This document shows, one piece after another, positions 23,791 through 33,650 of a stretch of DNA of 64,000 nucleotides. This DNA comes from Miscanthus floridulus (taxonomy: Eukaryota; Streptophyta; Magnoliopsida; Poales; Poaceae). The stretch lies in NCBI RefSeq assembly GCF_019320115.1, contig NC_089593.1, positions 37,859,474-37,923,473 of the forward strand, in the 5' to 3' direction. Under the pieces are notes generated by a model. That model was given only the letters and a program-made list of their open reading frames with translations, made no database searches and was not told the origin of the DNA. The translations under genes were made by a program, and so were the position numbers. Position 1 is the stretch's first letter. Each line of letters opens with the position of its first letter.

Positions 23791-24233
23791 CTAGCTTGCT
23801 CCTACCATGTATTCTTATAGTCCCGCTGTGCCAACTAGGGAACTTGATAGTCTTGAGTAATCCTCTCATGGTGGTGGTGGTGGGGGCTTTCTTTTTCTAT
23901 GTTTCTGGTGTTGTCACAAACGCAAGGAGTGCACACACTGTTGGGGCATTAGTGGAGGAGCTAACATGTAGTAAAAACTAGTGTCGAGACTAACGCCATC
24001 TCATCGGGGTAAATGGAGGAGACATGCTCTGTTTTCATCAGTGTATGCATGGGAACATTGATACTCCTGCATCTCCATTCGAACATGCCTTCTGCGGTAC
24101 TACTGGTTGAGGTTCGTGCGACAGCACCTGAGGCGAAGCACACCAGTTGGAAAAAAATCTTTATCTTTCCTTGTCCTAGAGTCCCTATGATGGTTCGAGC
24201 ATTGTAAATCTGATTGAGCTGAACACGCCTTCA
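23791..24233. other. Unassigned stretch upstream of the B3 remnant
   Basis: Both strands have 60-65-codon open frames at about 23961-24207 with no recognisable domain. The minus-strand frames could be an eroded N-terminus of the B3 gene, but no splice pair or conserved motif supports it. Confidence 0.3.
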
Positions 24234-24660
24234 GTCTGCCCCTTTATTGTTGTGACTGCTTGGATTGAATCAAATAAGTATAGAAAAGACCTATCACAAC
24301 TACACCAGGCATTCAAGTCTCAAGCCTATCAAAAGCTCATTTTCTTGAATCACTTCTTGTGTCTAGCTTTCCTGACGCATTTGCTTCACTCTCATATTTT
24401 ACTGAGCTCGCTAGAAAGTCCGAATATGACACATTTGATCTTATCGAACACTATACAGTACAGAGCTATGAGTAAAAGTATTGCCTATGGAGTGCACTCG
24501 GTCACAACATTTGTATCGGTAGTAGTTGTAGTCATGAGTGGCTTTGTTCTATGTTGAACCCAACTCATCTTATTTTCGTGTATTTGATAAGATTTGTTGA
24601 ACTTGCAAGAACCATGCATCATGGATTATTTTTATTCAAAAACTTTATACTTTATAGGAT
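24234..24660. repeat. Diverged copy of the 10550-10720 repeat segment
   Basis: Shares TTGTGACTGCTTGGATTG, AAGTA.AGAAAAGACC.ATCACAAC, CAGGCATTCAAGT and CACTTCTTGTGTC.AGCTTTCCTG with 10550-10720. GATTTGTTGAACTTGCAAGAACCATGC near 24590 recurs at 10385 and 26603. These are fragments of one family around both PF04195-type loci. Confidence 0.5.
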
Positions 24661-24733
24661 CACACAAGGTCCGATAGTATAAAATCTTGACTACTCGGAC
24701 GACGTGCTCCTGTATTCCCGAATAGGCATGCAC

Positions 24734-24829
24734 GCGTGGGTGGCGTCAGCAGCTTGTTGCAGCAGGGGACGTTGCCTCTTGGCCCATAACATTGACGTGA
24801 TAGGGTAAAGCCCCGCCGCCCACCCACGC
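24734..24829 (+). promoter_or_regulatory. Conserved inverted repeat upstream of second PF04195-type locus
   Basis: GCGTGGGTGG (24734-24743) and its exact complement CCACCCACGC (24820-24829) are about 76 nt apart, matching the arrangement at 8011-8105. CAAAGTATAACAATAG about 25 bp further on is a weak TATA-like site. The surrounding 200 bp is conserved between the two loci. Confidence 0.4.
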
Positions 24830-24977
24830 AAATGTCTCGGTCGTGGGGTGATCGATGACCCCCAAAGTATAACAATAGAGACAAGGGGTGAGAGGAAAGG
24901 TTATACCTATTGCATTCTCTCTCTAGAGCTCCTGATTCCATCCCAAATCTTTTGCCTTCCACCCTACTGTGCTGCCA

Positions 24978-26155
24978 ACGCCTTCTGCCAGGACCATGGC
25001 AAAGCGGATGTGGTCATCTATCGATGTGGAGTCCCCGAAGGCCTTCAATGCCGGCAATCCTCTACCAACAAATGGATCTCTCATCGGCCTGCTATCTAAC
25101 CCGCCAGTTCCCCCTTTCAAGGTGGATCATCACCGCTCTTCATGTTGTTTATCTTCATTTAACCAGAGTATGCGAGCAATGCTCACACTAGTATTTGTGT
25201 TTATGCTGTTTAATTTAACTAGTATTCAGAATTTGCCTACTATCTCAATAGGTGTTCATGGGCATGATGGCATCCTAAGCCTTGTTCACCCTGGTGCCTG
25301 GTTCTTCGTCCATGGTAGCGCTCGGAAAGTGGCCCTGCGAGGCATCCCCTGATGGAGGCAGCCACCCACGATTCCGTGCCATGCTACGCTGGTCATTTTG
25401 GTAAAAGTCATTTGCCTTCTCAATTAGGTCGCTCTCCCCCTTATCCTATATGGGCTTAAAGTCGACTTGCATTGTGCAGCGCTTCCTCCATGTCGGCGCC
25501 ATCCTAGGTTGTGGGGCTTTCCCTCGGTGGTGTTGGAGAGTCGTCCCATCTCCGCTTACCACCACCGAGCCTGTCTGTCCCTGCACAACCCTCTATTTGG
25601 AAGTGGGCGAATCGTCAGAAGAGCATGAATCCTCAGACAATGGAGATTACCATCAATTATTGAAGGATTACCGTGAGGTCCAAGTGCATTTGTCGTATAC
25701 CAGGCTGAACACCAAGATGTTGTGCGGTGAGCTAGACACCACGTGTGATGCACTTTAAGCTTCTAAGAATCAAGCCTTCCAGGCGTGAGCTGATTTGGTG
25801 ATCACCTAGCAGCAGGACCAATACATGATGAACCTTGTTGTGGTACTGAGCACGCGGGTTGACACCCTATAGATGTCCATGCTAGCCGCCTATAACATGG
25901 CCTTCCCCATTAGAAGAGTGGATAATTTGAACTATGGTGAACGAAGCCATTCGTCAGGGGGCTACCACTGCGCTGGCTACTACCTAGCTTTAGATTAGCA
26001 CATTAGTGAACCTCAGAGTGGCGGAGTAGGGTTTTCCACCGTGTTCGACAGACGATGACTTCGCCGATCTGATCGAGAGTTTAGAGCCGGCCGCTAGTGC
26101 CATCTTACTGAAGGTGGACATGGACGAGATCTTGCATGCCAACCTTGACCCTTGA
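24978..26155 (+). pseudogene. PF04195-type gene relic, second locus (domain deleted)
   Basis: The N-terminal segment (RTMAKRMWSSIDVESPKAF) aligns with the start of copy 1, but the original start codon is ACG. The PF04195 domain itself is missing: sequence jumps from the N-terminus to the segment equivalent to 9170 (TNGSLIGLLSNPPVPPFK). A GT donor follows at about 25121, and a good acceptor (CTCAATAG, 25244-25251) precedes GVHGHDGI. The C-terminal part ends LEPAASAILLKVDMDEILH-like before TGA 26153-26155. It confirms the exon structure inferred for copy 1. Confidence 0.6.
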
Positions 26156-26275
26156 TCTATGGGACATATCAGTAGTATTAGTAGTCATGAATAAGTTTGA
26201 TCTGCGAGACGCCCATACAAAATATGTGAACTCTTATTTGCATGTTGGTGTTAACTTTTGTTGAACTTTGTATTA

Positions 26276-26413
26276 GGCCTTGTTTGGATGCATGTGTATC
26301 CACATCAATCCAGATGTGTTGGAGTGGAATGGAATGGAATTTAGTTTAATTCCACTCCAATTCACTTCAACACATGTGGATCGAGATGAATACATGTGCA
26401 TCCAAACAAGGCC
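26276..26413. mobile_element. Tourist-type (PIF/Harbinger) MITE
   Basis: 138 bp with near-perfect terminal inverted repeats GGCCTTGTTTGGATGCA at both ends, flanked by TTA target duplications (26273-26275 and 26414-26416). Two related unoccupied sites in the window (TATTAGGTCTATTAAACTC near 10187 and TATTAGGTGGGTTAAACTC near 22408) give the pre-insertion sequence. Confidence 0.9.
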
Positions 26414-27030
26414 TTAGGTGGGTTAAACTCTGTTGAGCATTGTGTAGTTTAGGTCCTTTGGTCATTTTGTAGCTGTTTTGTAGCCCCTGTTGGTTGCATT
26501 TTGCTGCAGATTTCTTTTTAGTTATCTTTGATCTGATCTATAATATGCTAAACATTCATGAGTGCCTTTGATCTCTGTTGAAGCAAACTCATGTCTTTGA
26601 TAAAATTTGTTGAACTTGAAGGAACCATGCAATGAGGAGTTCATCTAAATAAGTCTAGAATATTATTTTTGCTTTTGCTTTTTTGTTGTTTTGTTTCAAT
26701 TTTATTTGTTTCCTCTAGGGATTTAATGAAAGTACATGTACGAAATAGGTTTCCATGTATAACATCAGATGTGTCTGACTCGATTAGATTTACGATGTTG
26801 GGACTTTCTTGTGTGCATAGTAATTTTGAATACCTACATGGCTCCCTAAAGGAAACAAATCTGAAGAAGGGACATGTGACAACCATTACAATTTTAGCAC
26901 TAGGAGCAAGTTTTGCACTTACAATCCGTTGAGCGTGGTGTAGCTTTGGTTGTTTGGTTTCTATTTGTTTTTTGTTGCCTTGGTGTCTTTGTCAATCTTT
27001 GTTGAACTTGCAAGACCTTGTAGCGAGGAG
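26414..27030. other. Repeat-family 3' tail, no gene
   Basis: Continues the sequence interrupted by the MITE. 26414-26600 is related to 10200-10400 and 22408-22560, and 26700-26850 is related to 22057-22190. The opposed open frames at 26641-26932 have low-complexity, non-conserved products and are not supported. Confidence 0.45.
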
Positions 27031-27190
27031 CAAGTCTCGCCTCAGTGTAATGAAGAGCAAAGGAGCCATTGGTGTTGAAATGTTATTGCACACGTAAGAA
27101 AGTCCGACCGCAAGTCTTGTCTTAGTCTAATGTACAACAGAGGAGCCATTGGTGTTGAAATGTTATTGCACATGTAAGAAAGTCTGACCT
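27031..27190. repeat. Two tandem 80-bp repeats
   Basis: Units 27031-27110 and 27111-27190 share GGAGCCATTGGTGTTGAAAT, GTTATTGCACA.GTAAGAAAG and flanking sequence with about ten differences. Confidence 0.8.
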
Positions 27191-27832
27191 CAGTACATTT
27201 GAATGCGTCTGACAGTATCCTCTATAGTTTTCCTTGTCTTCCTGTGATGCTTGTTATTATGTCATTTACGATTTTAAGTTTGGTTAACTTAATAGTAGCA
27301 TAGCCTAGTAGTACAATTTGGTGGGTGCATTATAGTGTGCTTTTGAAGTGTCATTTTTTTGTATTTTGGAGTGCCCTCATCAGCATACCCCATGTACCCA
27401 TGACATTAGAAATCAATATAAGTATTATACTATAGCTGAATTAATGAATGAGTAACTGCATTGGTCTAACTAGATCTACAATGCTACAATGTTTCTTGTA
27501 TACCTCATGTTCAAGTAAGGACCAAAACAGTGAAGGAAGGAAAAGACGAGAAAAGGAGACCTGTGGATCGGATCTGTCACCTCTAAGGTGGCACATGACG
27601 GACACGAACGCTAATGCAACCACGCTCCACTAGGAAGACCCACCACCTAGCCTCCAAAAGGATGCCTGAGCCACCATAGTACAATGGGGATCCTCCGTTG
27701 ACACTGCCACAAGTCCAACGGGCATAGATTTGTTTCCACTTGCAGGGGATATACATCCAACATATAAGTCAATCTATCCACATAGAGAACATATACTACT
27801 ATTAGGACTCCAAAGACATGTCAACACAACTA
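27191..27832. other. Unassigned stretch
   Basis: AT-rich to 27500, then GC-richer. Opposed short open frames at 27441-27633 show no domain. I see no terminal repeats or coding evidence. The left terminus of the CACTA element ending at 28711 may lie here or upstream but was not identified. Confidence 0.3.
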
Positions 27833-27911
27833 GGCGTCTAGCGCAATGGTGAAGATAGTCTATTCCATGATCTGGGTCTTGGGTTCGACTCCTAGGTCTC
27901 ATGGTTTTTTT
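27833..27911 (+). ncRNA. tRNA-like Pol III unit (SINE or tRNA-derived)
   Basis: TCTAGCGCAATGGTGAAG resembles a box A, and GGTTCGACTCC (27882-27892) is an exact box B match. TTTTTTT follows at 27905-27911, a Pol III terminator. The ends do not pair into a tRNA acceptor stem, so it is not a normal tRNA gene. It may be a SINE head or a tRNA-derived piece within the neighbouring CACTA element. Confidence 0.45.
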
Positions 27912-28711
27912 AGTTTGAATTTATGAAACCCCGACGACAACAAGTGACACGCAAGCCATCGGGTCCACAGGTCGGATGGAGATGGAGAAAGGTCCCACTG
28001 GTCGTCGGGTCCCAAAGGTCGGATGGTCCCACAAGTACAAGTGACAAGCAAGCCATTGGGTCCCACAGGTCAGATAGAGATGGAGAATGGTTCCACAGAT
28101 ACACGTGACACATAAGTCATCGGGTCCCATAGATCAGATGCTGAAGTGTCCCATAGGTACTCATCAGATGGAGAAAGGACCGAGCAGAGACTTCTATGAT
28201 GAATTGCAGGCATCACGGATGAGTAACTACAGGTCCCACAGGTACACGTCGGATGCAGAAGGGTCCCACAGGTACACGTCGCATAGAGAAAGGATCGAGC
28301 GGAGACTTTTATGATGAATTGCAAGCATCACGGATGAGTAACGGCAGGTCCCATAGGTACATGTCGGATGGAGAAAGTACAGTGTGGAGATCTATGATGA
28401 AGCTATTCATTACGGATCAAATATTGTCCATCATAGATGTGTAATTAGTTCAATGACGAAGCCCTATGTGTCATAGGTTGAGATGAGATCGTCATAGATG
28501 AGTCATGCGAGTGATCTGTGACAAAACCCTACACTCTTCTATGACGTTTTTTGTGACGATGCCTGATTTCATCGTAGAAAGGGAGGGTTGCTGGATCGTC
28601 ACCGCTGATCTTTGACAAAACAAAAATATTCATAATAAAAAATGATCTTCTATGATGATTTCAGATTCATCATTAGCATTTTCATCATAGAATTAGATAT
28701 TTCTAGTAGTG
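27912..28711. mobile_element. CACTA-type transposon, right end with internal tandem repeats
   Basis: The right terminus TTTCTAGTAGTG ends at 28711, the complement of CACTACTAGAAA. The 200 bp inside it is full of TCTATGATG/CATCATAGA subterminal motifs in both orientations. At 28181-28400 a 115-bp unit (GAATTGCA.GCATCACGGATG...) is tandemly repeated. Upstream to about 27940 there are decayed GGTCCCACAGGTACACGT repeats. No transposase is visible, so it is nonautonomous or truncated. The left boundary is unknown. Confidence 0.65.
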
Positions 28712-29090
28712 ACTATTCATATGTATATTTAGCTCTTGACTTACCCCTATTGTGAGTAGAATATTGGTTATGATTTACTTCTCCATCAATACCATAAGTT
28801 ATCAATACTCCTAGGTGAAGTGCTACAATGATATATTATCTGTGCGCTTGTAGATCCCTTTCATATATATATATATAGATATAGTCACATAAAATAATAA
28901 AGAGCTACTTAGTATTATTTTAGTAGTAATGCTAAGCAGTACCAACAAGCATCTCTGGCATCATCACTAGGGATGACAACCTGGTAAAGTAATGTTAAGA
29001 GATGTAGACATACATTTGGTGGCTACTAAAACAAGTTACAAGTTAATAAATACCAACAAACATTTCTGGCGCCATTGCCAGGAAAGGTAG
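28712..29090 (+). repeat. Athila-like 5' LTR end and primer-binding-site region (remnant)
   Basis: TCTGGCGCCATTGCCAGGAA (29065-29084) matches the TGGCGCCGTTGCC-type primer-binding site of Athila/Tat elements. A second, eroded copy (TCTGGCATCATCACTAGGGA) lies at 28951-28970, preceded by the same ACCAACAA context, so a ~110-bp segment is duplicated. An AT microsatellite lies at 28864-28884. The rest of the LTR upstream is cut by the CACTA end. Confidence 0.55.
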
Positions 29091-29355
29091 CTAGGCAAGA
29101 AGGAAGTATTGATAAACTTATACTTATTGATGTGATTGAGATAACCATTGACCTCTGCTCAAACAGGCTTACCCTTGTTTTGTCTACTTTTATATCTTAT
29201 GTAGGGTAATGTATGACTGGTTTTGACCTTCTAATAAACTATGTTGACGATCCAGAAGCATATTTAGGAGAACTAAGGCTAAACTCAAGAAAGTTTAAGC
29301 TTTAGAGTCAGAAGACAACCAGATAAGGTGAAGCTTAACACCTGAATTTGAAGCT

Positions 29356-30658
29356 ATGGCTAACAAGACTCGCCACGAATTGTCAGCTCCAACTACAGCT
29401 AACATCCGTACTGGACCAATAGTCAATGTTAGAGATAATGGATTCGAGCTCAAGCCAGCTCTCATTAACATGGTGCAAGCAAGCCAGTTTTGTGGGAAGG
29501 CACATGAAGATGCGAGTGCTCATCTCCAACACTTTCTGAAGATCTGCAACACCTTCACCATCAAAGTAGTTACCAAAGATGCCATACTACTTTGCTTCTT
29601 CCCGTTCTCGCTTTTGGGGAAGGCAAAGCAGTGGTTCTACGCCAACAAAGATAGAGATACTACATGGGATAACTAGTCCACCACCTTCCAAGCAAAGTTC
29701 TTTCCCACAAGCAAGATCAATGCTCTGTGTGGGAGAATCTCAAGTTTTTAGCAACAACATGACGAATCTATCCCTGAGGCATGGGAATGCTTCCAAAATT
29801 ATATATCAGAATGTCCTCATCATGGGATGGAGAATTGGTTACTCATGTAGACTTTCTACCATGGGTTGACCAACAGTCCCCGTGAGACTATGGATGCTGC
29901 TGTTGGAGGTGTTTTCTTGTCACTCACACTCCTAGCAGCAATAGCTCTCGTGGAGAAGATGACATCCAATCATGGCTGGAATGAAGAACGAGTTTAGACC
30001 CACAAGAGAAGTGGAGGTATGCATCAACTCAAGGAAGTAGACATGTAGTCTGCCAAGATGGACCTACTGATGAAGAAGCTTGAAGACCGAGCCAATGAGA
30101 AGCAAGAAGTCATGCATATTAATGATTCCTGCATGACATTGAAGAGTGTGGAAACACTAGGCATTCAGGGAACAGCTGCCCTAAAACCCATGAGGATGTG
30201 AACTTCATCAACACCAACTACTTTTGTCCTCAACAAAATCAAGGATGGAATCAGCAACAAAGGCCAAACTACCAAGGTAATTACTAGGGTAACCCTCAAG
30301 GTAATAATTTCAATAATTTCAATCAACCACCCCTGAGAGAATTAATTTCTGGCCAAGCTAAAATTATGGAGGGTTTATCTAAAAAACTAGCTTCCAATGA
30401 TAGAGTTTTAGAAAATATAAATAATAGAATGCACAACCTCTCCTCTGCCATTAAAAACCAACATAGCTTTAATAAAATGATAGAATCACAAATATCTCAG
30501 CTAGCGGCCGTTGTTCCTCTGATCGACAAAGGTAAGATTCTAGGGCAACTAGAAGATCTAGAAACTGCAAATCTTGTTGATATTCATAATGCAACATATT
30601 ACTGTATAAAACAATCGACGGGAAGGTGGATAGATTATACCTTGCCAGAATAGAAGAG
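29356..30658 (+). pseudogene. Athila-lineage gag remnant
   Basis: The first open part (29356-29676) contains FELKPALINMVQASQFCGKA, EDASAHLQHFLKICNTF and LLGKAKQWFYANK, the hallmark Athila gag core. It continues with stops through the IPEAWE..YI.ECPHHGM region. A frameshift near 30200 leads to a Gln/Asn-rich segment and then an open stretch (30366-30653) with NRMHNLSSAIKNQHSFNKMI and SQISQLA. Gag normally forms the particle that packages element RNA; this one is dead. The polyprotein is cut at 32284 by the Tat element. Confidence 0.8.
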
Positions 30659-30958
30659 CGATCCAGGGAGACCTATCATCCCTATCGCCATTGTACCTCA
30701 CATTTTTCAAGAAGCTATTTATGACTTTAGAGCAAGTGTCAACATTATGCCTAAGGTAATCTATATTCAAATTAATGGAGATACTTCGTTGTACACAAAT
30801 ATGCGTTTGCAGCTTGCAGATCAGCCACTCTGCTACCCCAAGGGAGTTCTTGAAGATGCCATTGTTCGAGTGGGACAATCATATGTTCCCATAGATTTTG
30901 TGGTTTTAGAAATAGGTGGAGATGTAAGGGCACCCATTATCTTGGCCAACCTTTACTA
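30659..30958 (+). pseudogene. Athila-lineage aspartic protease remnant
   Basis: Shows PIIPIAIV, then DFRASVNIMPK where the usual D(S/L)GAS catalytic motif would be, then QLADQPLCYPKGVLEDAIVR and PIDFVVLEIGGDVRAPIILA. The catalytic Asp context is altered (Phe-Arg after Asp), so it would be inactive even without the stop at 30957. The remainder of pol (RT, RNase H, integrase) is absent. Confidence 0.7.
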
Positions 30959-31471
30959 AGCACCACAAAAGCCATCATCTATGCAGATAGTGCCAAGATC
31001 TGTTTCACAATCAAGGATAAAATGGAGAAGTTTTCTTTCAAGAATTGTATCTTGTAATCTCTTGGGCATCCACAAACACTATACCTACCCGAAGAGACAA
31101 CAGTGACCAAGAAGAGAAACAACCAGAGAAGAGGGAACAATAAGGTCAGGTAGTCACCAGAGGAATAAGTTAACATGATCAACACACTTAGATCAGAGTA
31201 CAACCACGTCCTCGCTTTACCATTCCTTGCTAAGAAGGATGATCCTGGTGTACCCACAATTGAGTGTACAATTGGACAAAGAATATTCCACAAGACCTTC
31301 TGTGACATTGGGTTGGGTGTCAAAGGTGACATATGAGTACTTATTTGGTGATGAACCTTTGTTCCCTACATATATGCAATTGCAGATGACGGATGAATCA
31401 ATCTGATTTCTGGAGGGAATAGCAAAAGATGTCATGGTAAGAATACATGATCACTATCCCCTACTGACTTC

Positions 31472-31771
31472 ATGGTTCTGGACATGGGTGAAGAAGAAGA
31501 TGATACGCCCATCATCCTTGGAAGACTATTCCTTAACACTACCAACACGATCATCTACGTCGGATTTGGACAAGTCCACTTCCAATTCCCTAGAGAGAAG
31601 GTATGCTCCTATTTCAATAGTTATATCATTTATGAACAGCCAAAGAAGTCCTGCTCCAAGAGGAGACATCGATCATCCCAACACCAAAGGAATCAACTCC
31701 CTAAGAGTGAATGGGAGGAAAATGAAGAACCTACGAAAGATGAACCTACTCCGCCTAATACAAGTCTATAG
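31472..31771 (+). pseudogene. Second Athila-type protease C-terminal-like segment
   Basis: In one frame: DMGEEEDDTPIILGRLFLNT, TNTIIYVGFGQVHFQFP, then a basic, Glu-rich tail ending at TAG 31769-31771. This resembles the C-terminal half of an Athila protease domain again, about 0.6 kb after the first. Either the polyprotein has two such segments or part was duplicated. The preceding 30960-31470 holds only broken frames. Confidence 0.5.
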
Positions 31772-32284
31772 ATGAACCAGGTGTGGAAGGAAAAGGTGAC
31801 ATCATCCAAGTCACCATCACTAGAGGTGCAACCATCAAGGTCTCCATCCCCGAGATTGATAGATGCACCTAGAGAATAAAAGACTATCTCCAGTCAAGTC
31901 ATGTCCAGAGGACTTAAAATTCCAAACCCTCGCCAAGAGGTAACATAGGTAGTCATCCATATTTACTTTTCTGCATTGCATGAGTTATTTTCACGTTAGC
32001 ATATTTACTTTTATGCATTTACATTGTGCTAATAAAATAAAGATAAAAAGTTTCATGACTACATTTCATCATTGCATTACAAATCCTAAGCCCCATGTGA
32101 ATAAATCTACGGTGTAAATACCCATGGGAATATTCATTGTGGAGGCATAAAAATTAAAAATACCATGCATACATATTTTTCTGTTCTGCATATCATAAAT
32201 AAGAAAACCCAAAAAAGTATATATTAGGTAAACATCCTGCTAAAATTCTACCAATAAAAAAATATTTCTAAACTACAAGAATGA
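31772..32284. other. Athila remnant tail up to the Tat insertion
   Basis: AT-rich, with a short leader-like frame and no supported gene. It ends AATGA (32280-32284), the left target duplication of the Tat element. The sequence continues at 62954. Confidence 0.5.
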
Positions 32285-33591
32285 TGTCGGATACCATAAA
32301 ACGGGGTACCTCGAGCATACACCAAAAGAGACACTTAAACCCCATCAACAACGAAGCCAGAAGGTAAGCCGTGGGTTAACCACCGGCCCCGTCCAAGCCC
32401 ACCGGCTCTCCACCTCGCCTTAGGCCTCGCATGGGAGGTCTCGACGCCTTGACGAATCTCCCCTCGCGTGAGGCCTCTCGCGGGAGGCCTCGACAAGGAG
32501 CCCAATCTCCATCTCGCCCGAGGCCCCGTGCGTACAGCCCCAAATGAGACAGCGATTCTCCGTATCGCTCGAGGCTAGCTTGGCAATAACCCATCGCTCC
32601 CGCCTTGACCAGTCTTCCCGGCAGCGCGTCATGTCCCATTAATGCATCAACCACTCCCGTAATCTCAGTCGAATGACGGCTCGACACCATGGAGTGGCCG
32701 ACGGGACAAGGAGTCGCATCAACGCCATACCGGCTAGGACAGCGTGCGGCAGGGATTACCGACCACTGTGTTCTGGCGCTGTGTCCACGATCAGCGCCTA
32801 AACTACACTGTGCCCCGTAATCCCTGTCCCGAAGAGAACGTGGCATGGGAAGTCTCGTCCAGGTCATCGTCGCCTCAGGATCAGCACACAAGATCAACCG
32901 CTTCCTTCGAGCCTCGGCACTCTATGTTAGGGCCTTGGCTATCTCGAGATTCACGTCTGCTGAGACCCCCCATGATGATTCGACCTAGGCACCAACCGAG
33001 CCTCGGCTTTGTGCATAGTCATTTATAGTGACCCGCATGCCGACCGCCACGCCCGCTTCGAGGTAGCCCTGGAGCTCCCATGATGCACAGGATCGGATAT
33101 GACTAGCACGTCGCCCTAGTACTTCAAGGACGAACCACTTCGACGGCCACACCATCATAGGAACATGCTACAGGGCTTGGACACGCCGCCTCCATTCGCA
33201 CGATGCCATGTAGTTAGCACACATACTACCCTTGTCCCCCCTTCAACTATAAAAGGAAAGGACCTGGGCTAGTTATAGAGAGGAAGACACGCGCACAAGC
33301 AACATTCTGTAACACGCACGCTTTCCCACTGCTTGAGAGCAACGTCTCAAGCAGCCCGCACCACTTCACGCCGAGACTTGGGACTAGCTCCCTCTCTCAC
33401 CTAGCTTGTAACCCCCTACTACAAGCACTCCGGTGCAAGGAATACAAGATCGATCTCTCAGACTGGACATAGGGTGCCGATTGCCTAAACCAGTATAAGC
33501 CTTGTGTCTCTTTGCATCACCATCCAGGATCAGGAACACGCAGTACAAATTCACTAGTTGGTTGAGGACCCCCTAGTCCAAAACACCGACA
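32285..33591 (+). repeat. Tat element 5' LTR
   Basis: TGTCGGATACC...CACCGACA, 1307 bp. The U3/R boundary is indicated by the TATA box at 33248. GC-rich repeats of CTCGCNNGAGGCCTC type occur at 32410-32580. A long antisense open frame inside (32376-32897) is probably a by-product of base composition. Confidence 0.92.
33248..33256 (+). promoter_or_regulatory. TATA box of Tat 5' LTR
   Basis: TATAAAAGG preceded by CTTCAAC, conserved at the same place in the 3' LTR (62610-62618). The start of the retroelement transcript is expected about 30 bp downstream. Confidence 0.8.
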
Positions 33592-33593
33592 GT

Positions 33594-33611
33594 TGGCATG
33601 CCAGGTAGGGG
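33594..33611 (+). other. Primer-binding site of Tat element
   Basis: TGGCATGCCAGGTAGGGG begins two bases after the 5' LTR. It fits the TGGCGCGCCAGGTAGGGG-type site common in grass Tat elements, with CG changed to AT/CA. Confidence 0.75.
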
Positions 33612-33650
33612 AACCCTGTGTGTCAGCTTCGTCATCCCAGCAAGTCCCAG

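Noticed and set aside
27833..27905. Functional tRNA gene
   Set aside because: Pol III boxes are present but the ends do not form an acceptor stem and no anticodon arm can be drawn.
28181..28400. Possible CRISPR-like array from regularly spaced repeats
   Set aside because: Only two 115-bp direct units with decayed flanks, in eukaryotic transposon DNA.
27908..28444. Overlapping open frames on both strands with WDP/CGT-like repeats
   Set aside because: Products of tandem GGTCCCACAGGTACACGT repeats inside the CACTA element, with no independent evidence of coding.
32376..32897. 173-codon antisense open frame in the Tat 5' LTR, with a 187-codon counterpart in the 3' LTR (61697-62260)
   Set aside because: The product is Arg/Gly/Ala-rich without domain structure. 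The LTR is GC-rich, so long stop-free frames are expected, and both LTRs share it simply because they were identical at insertion.
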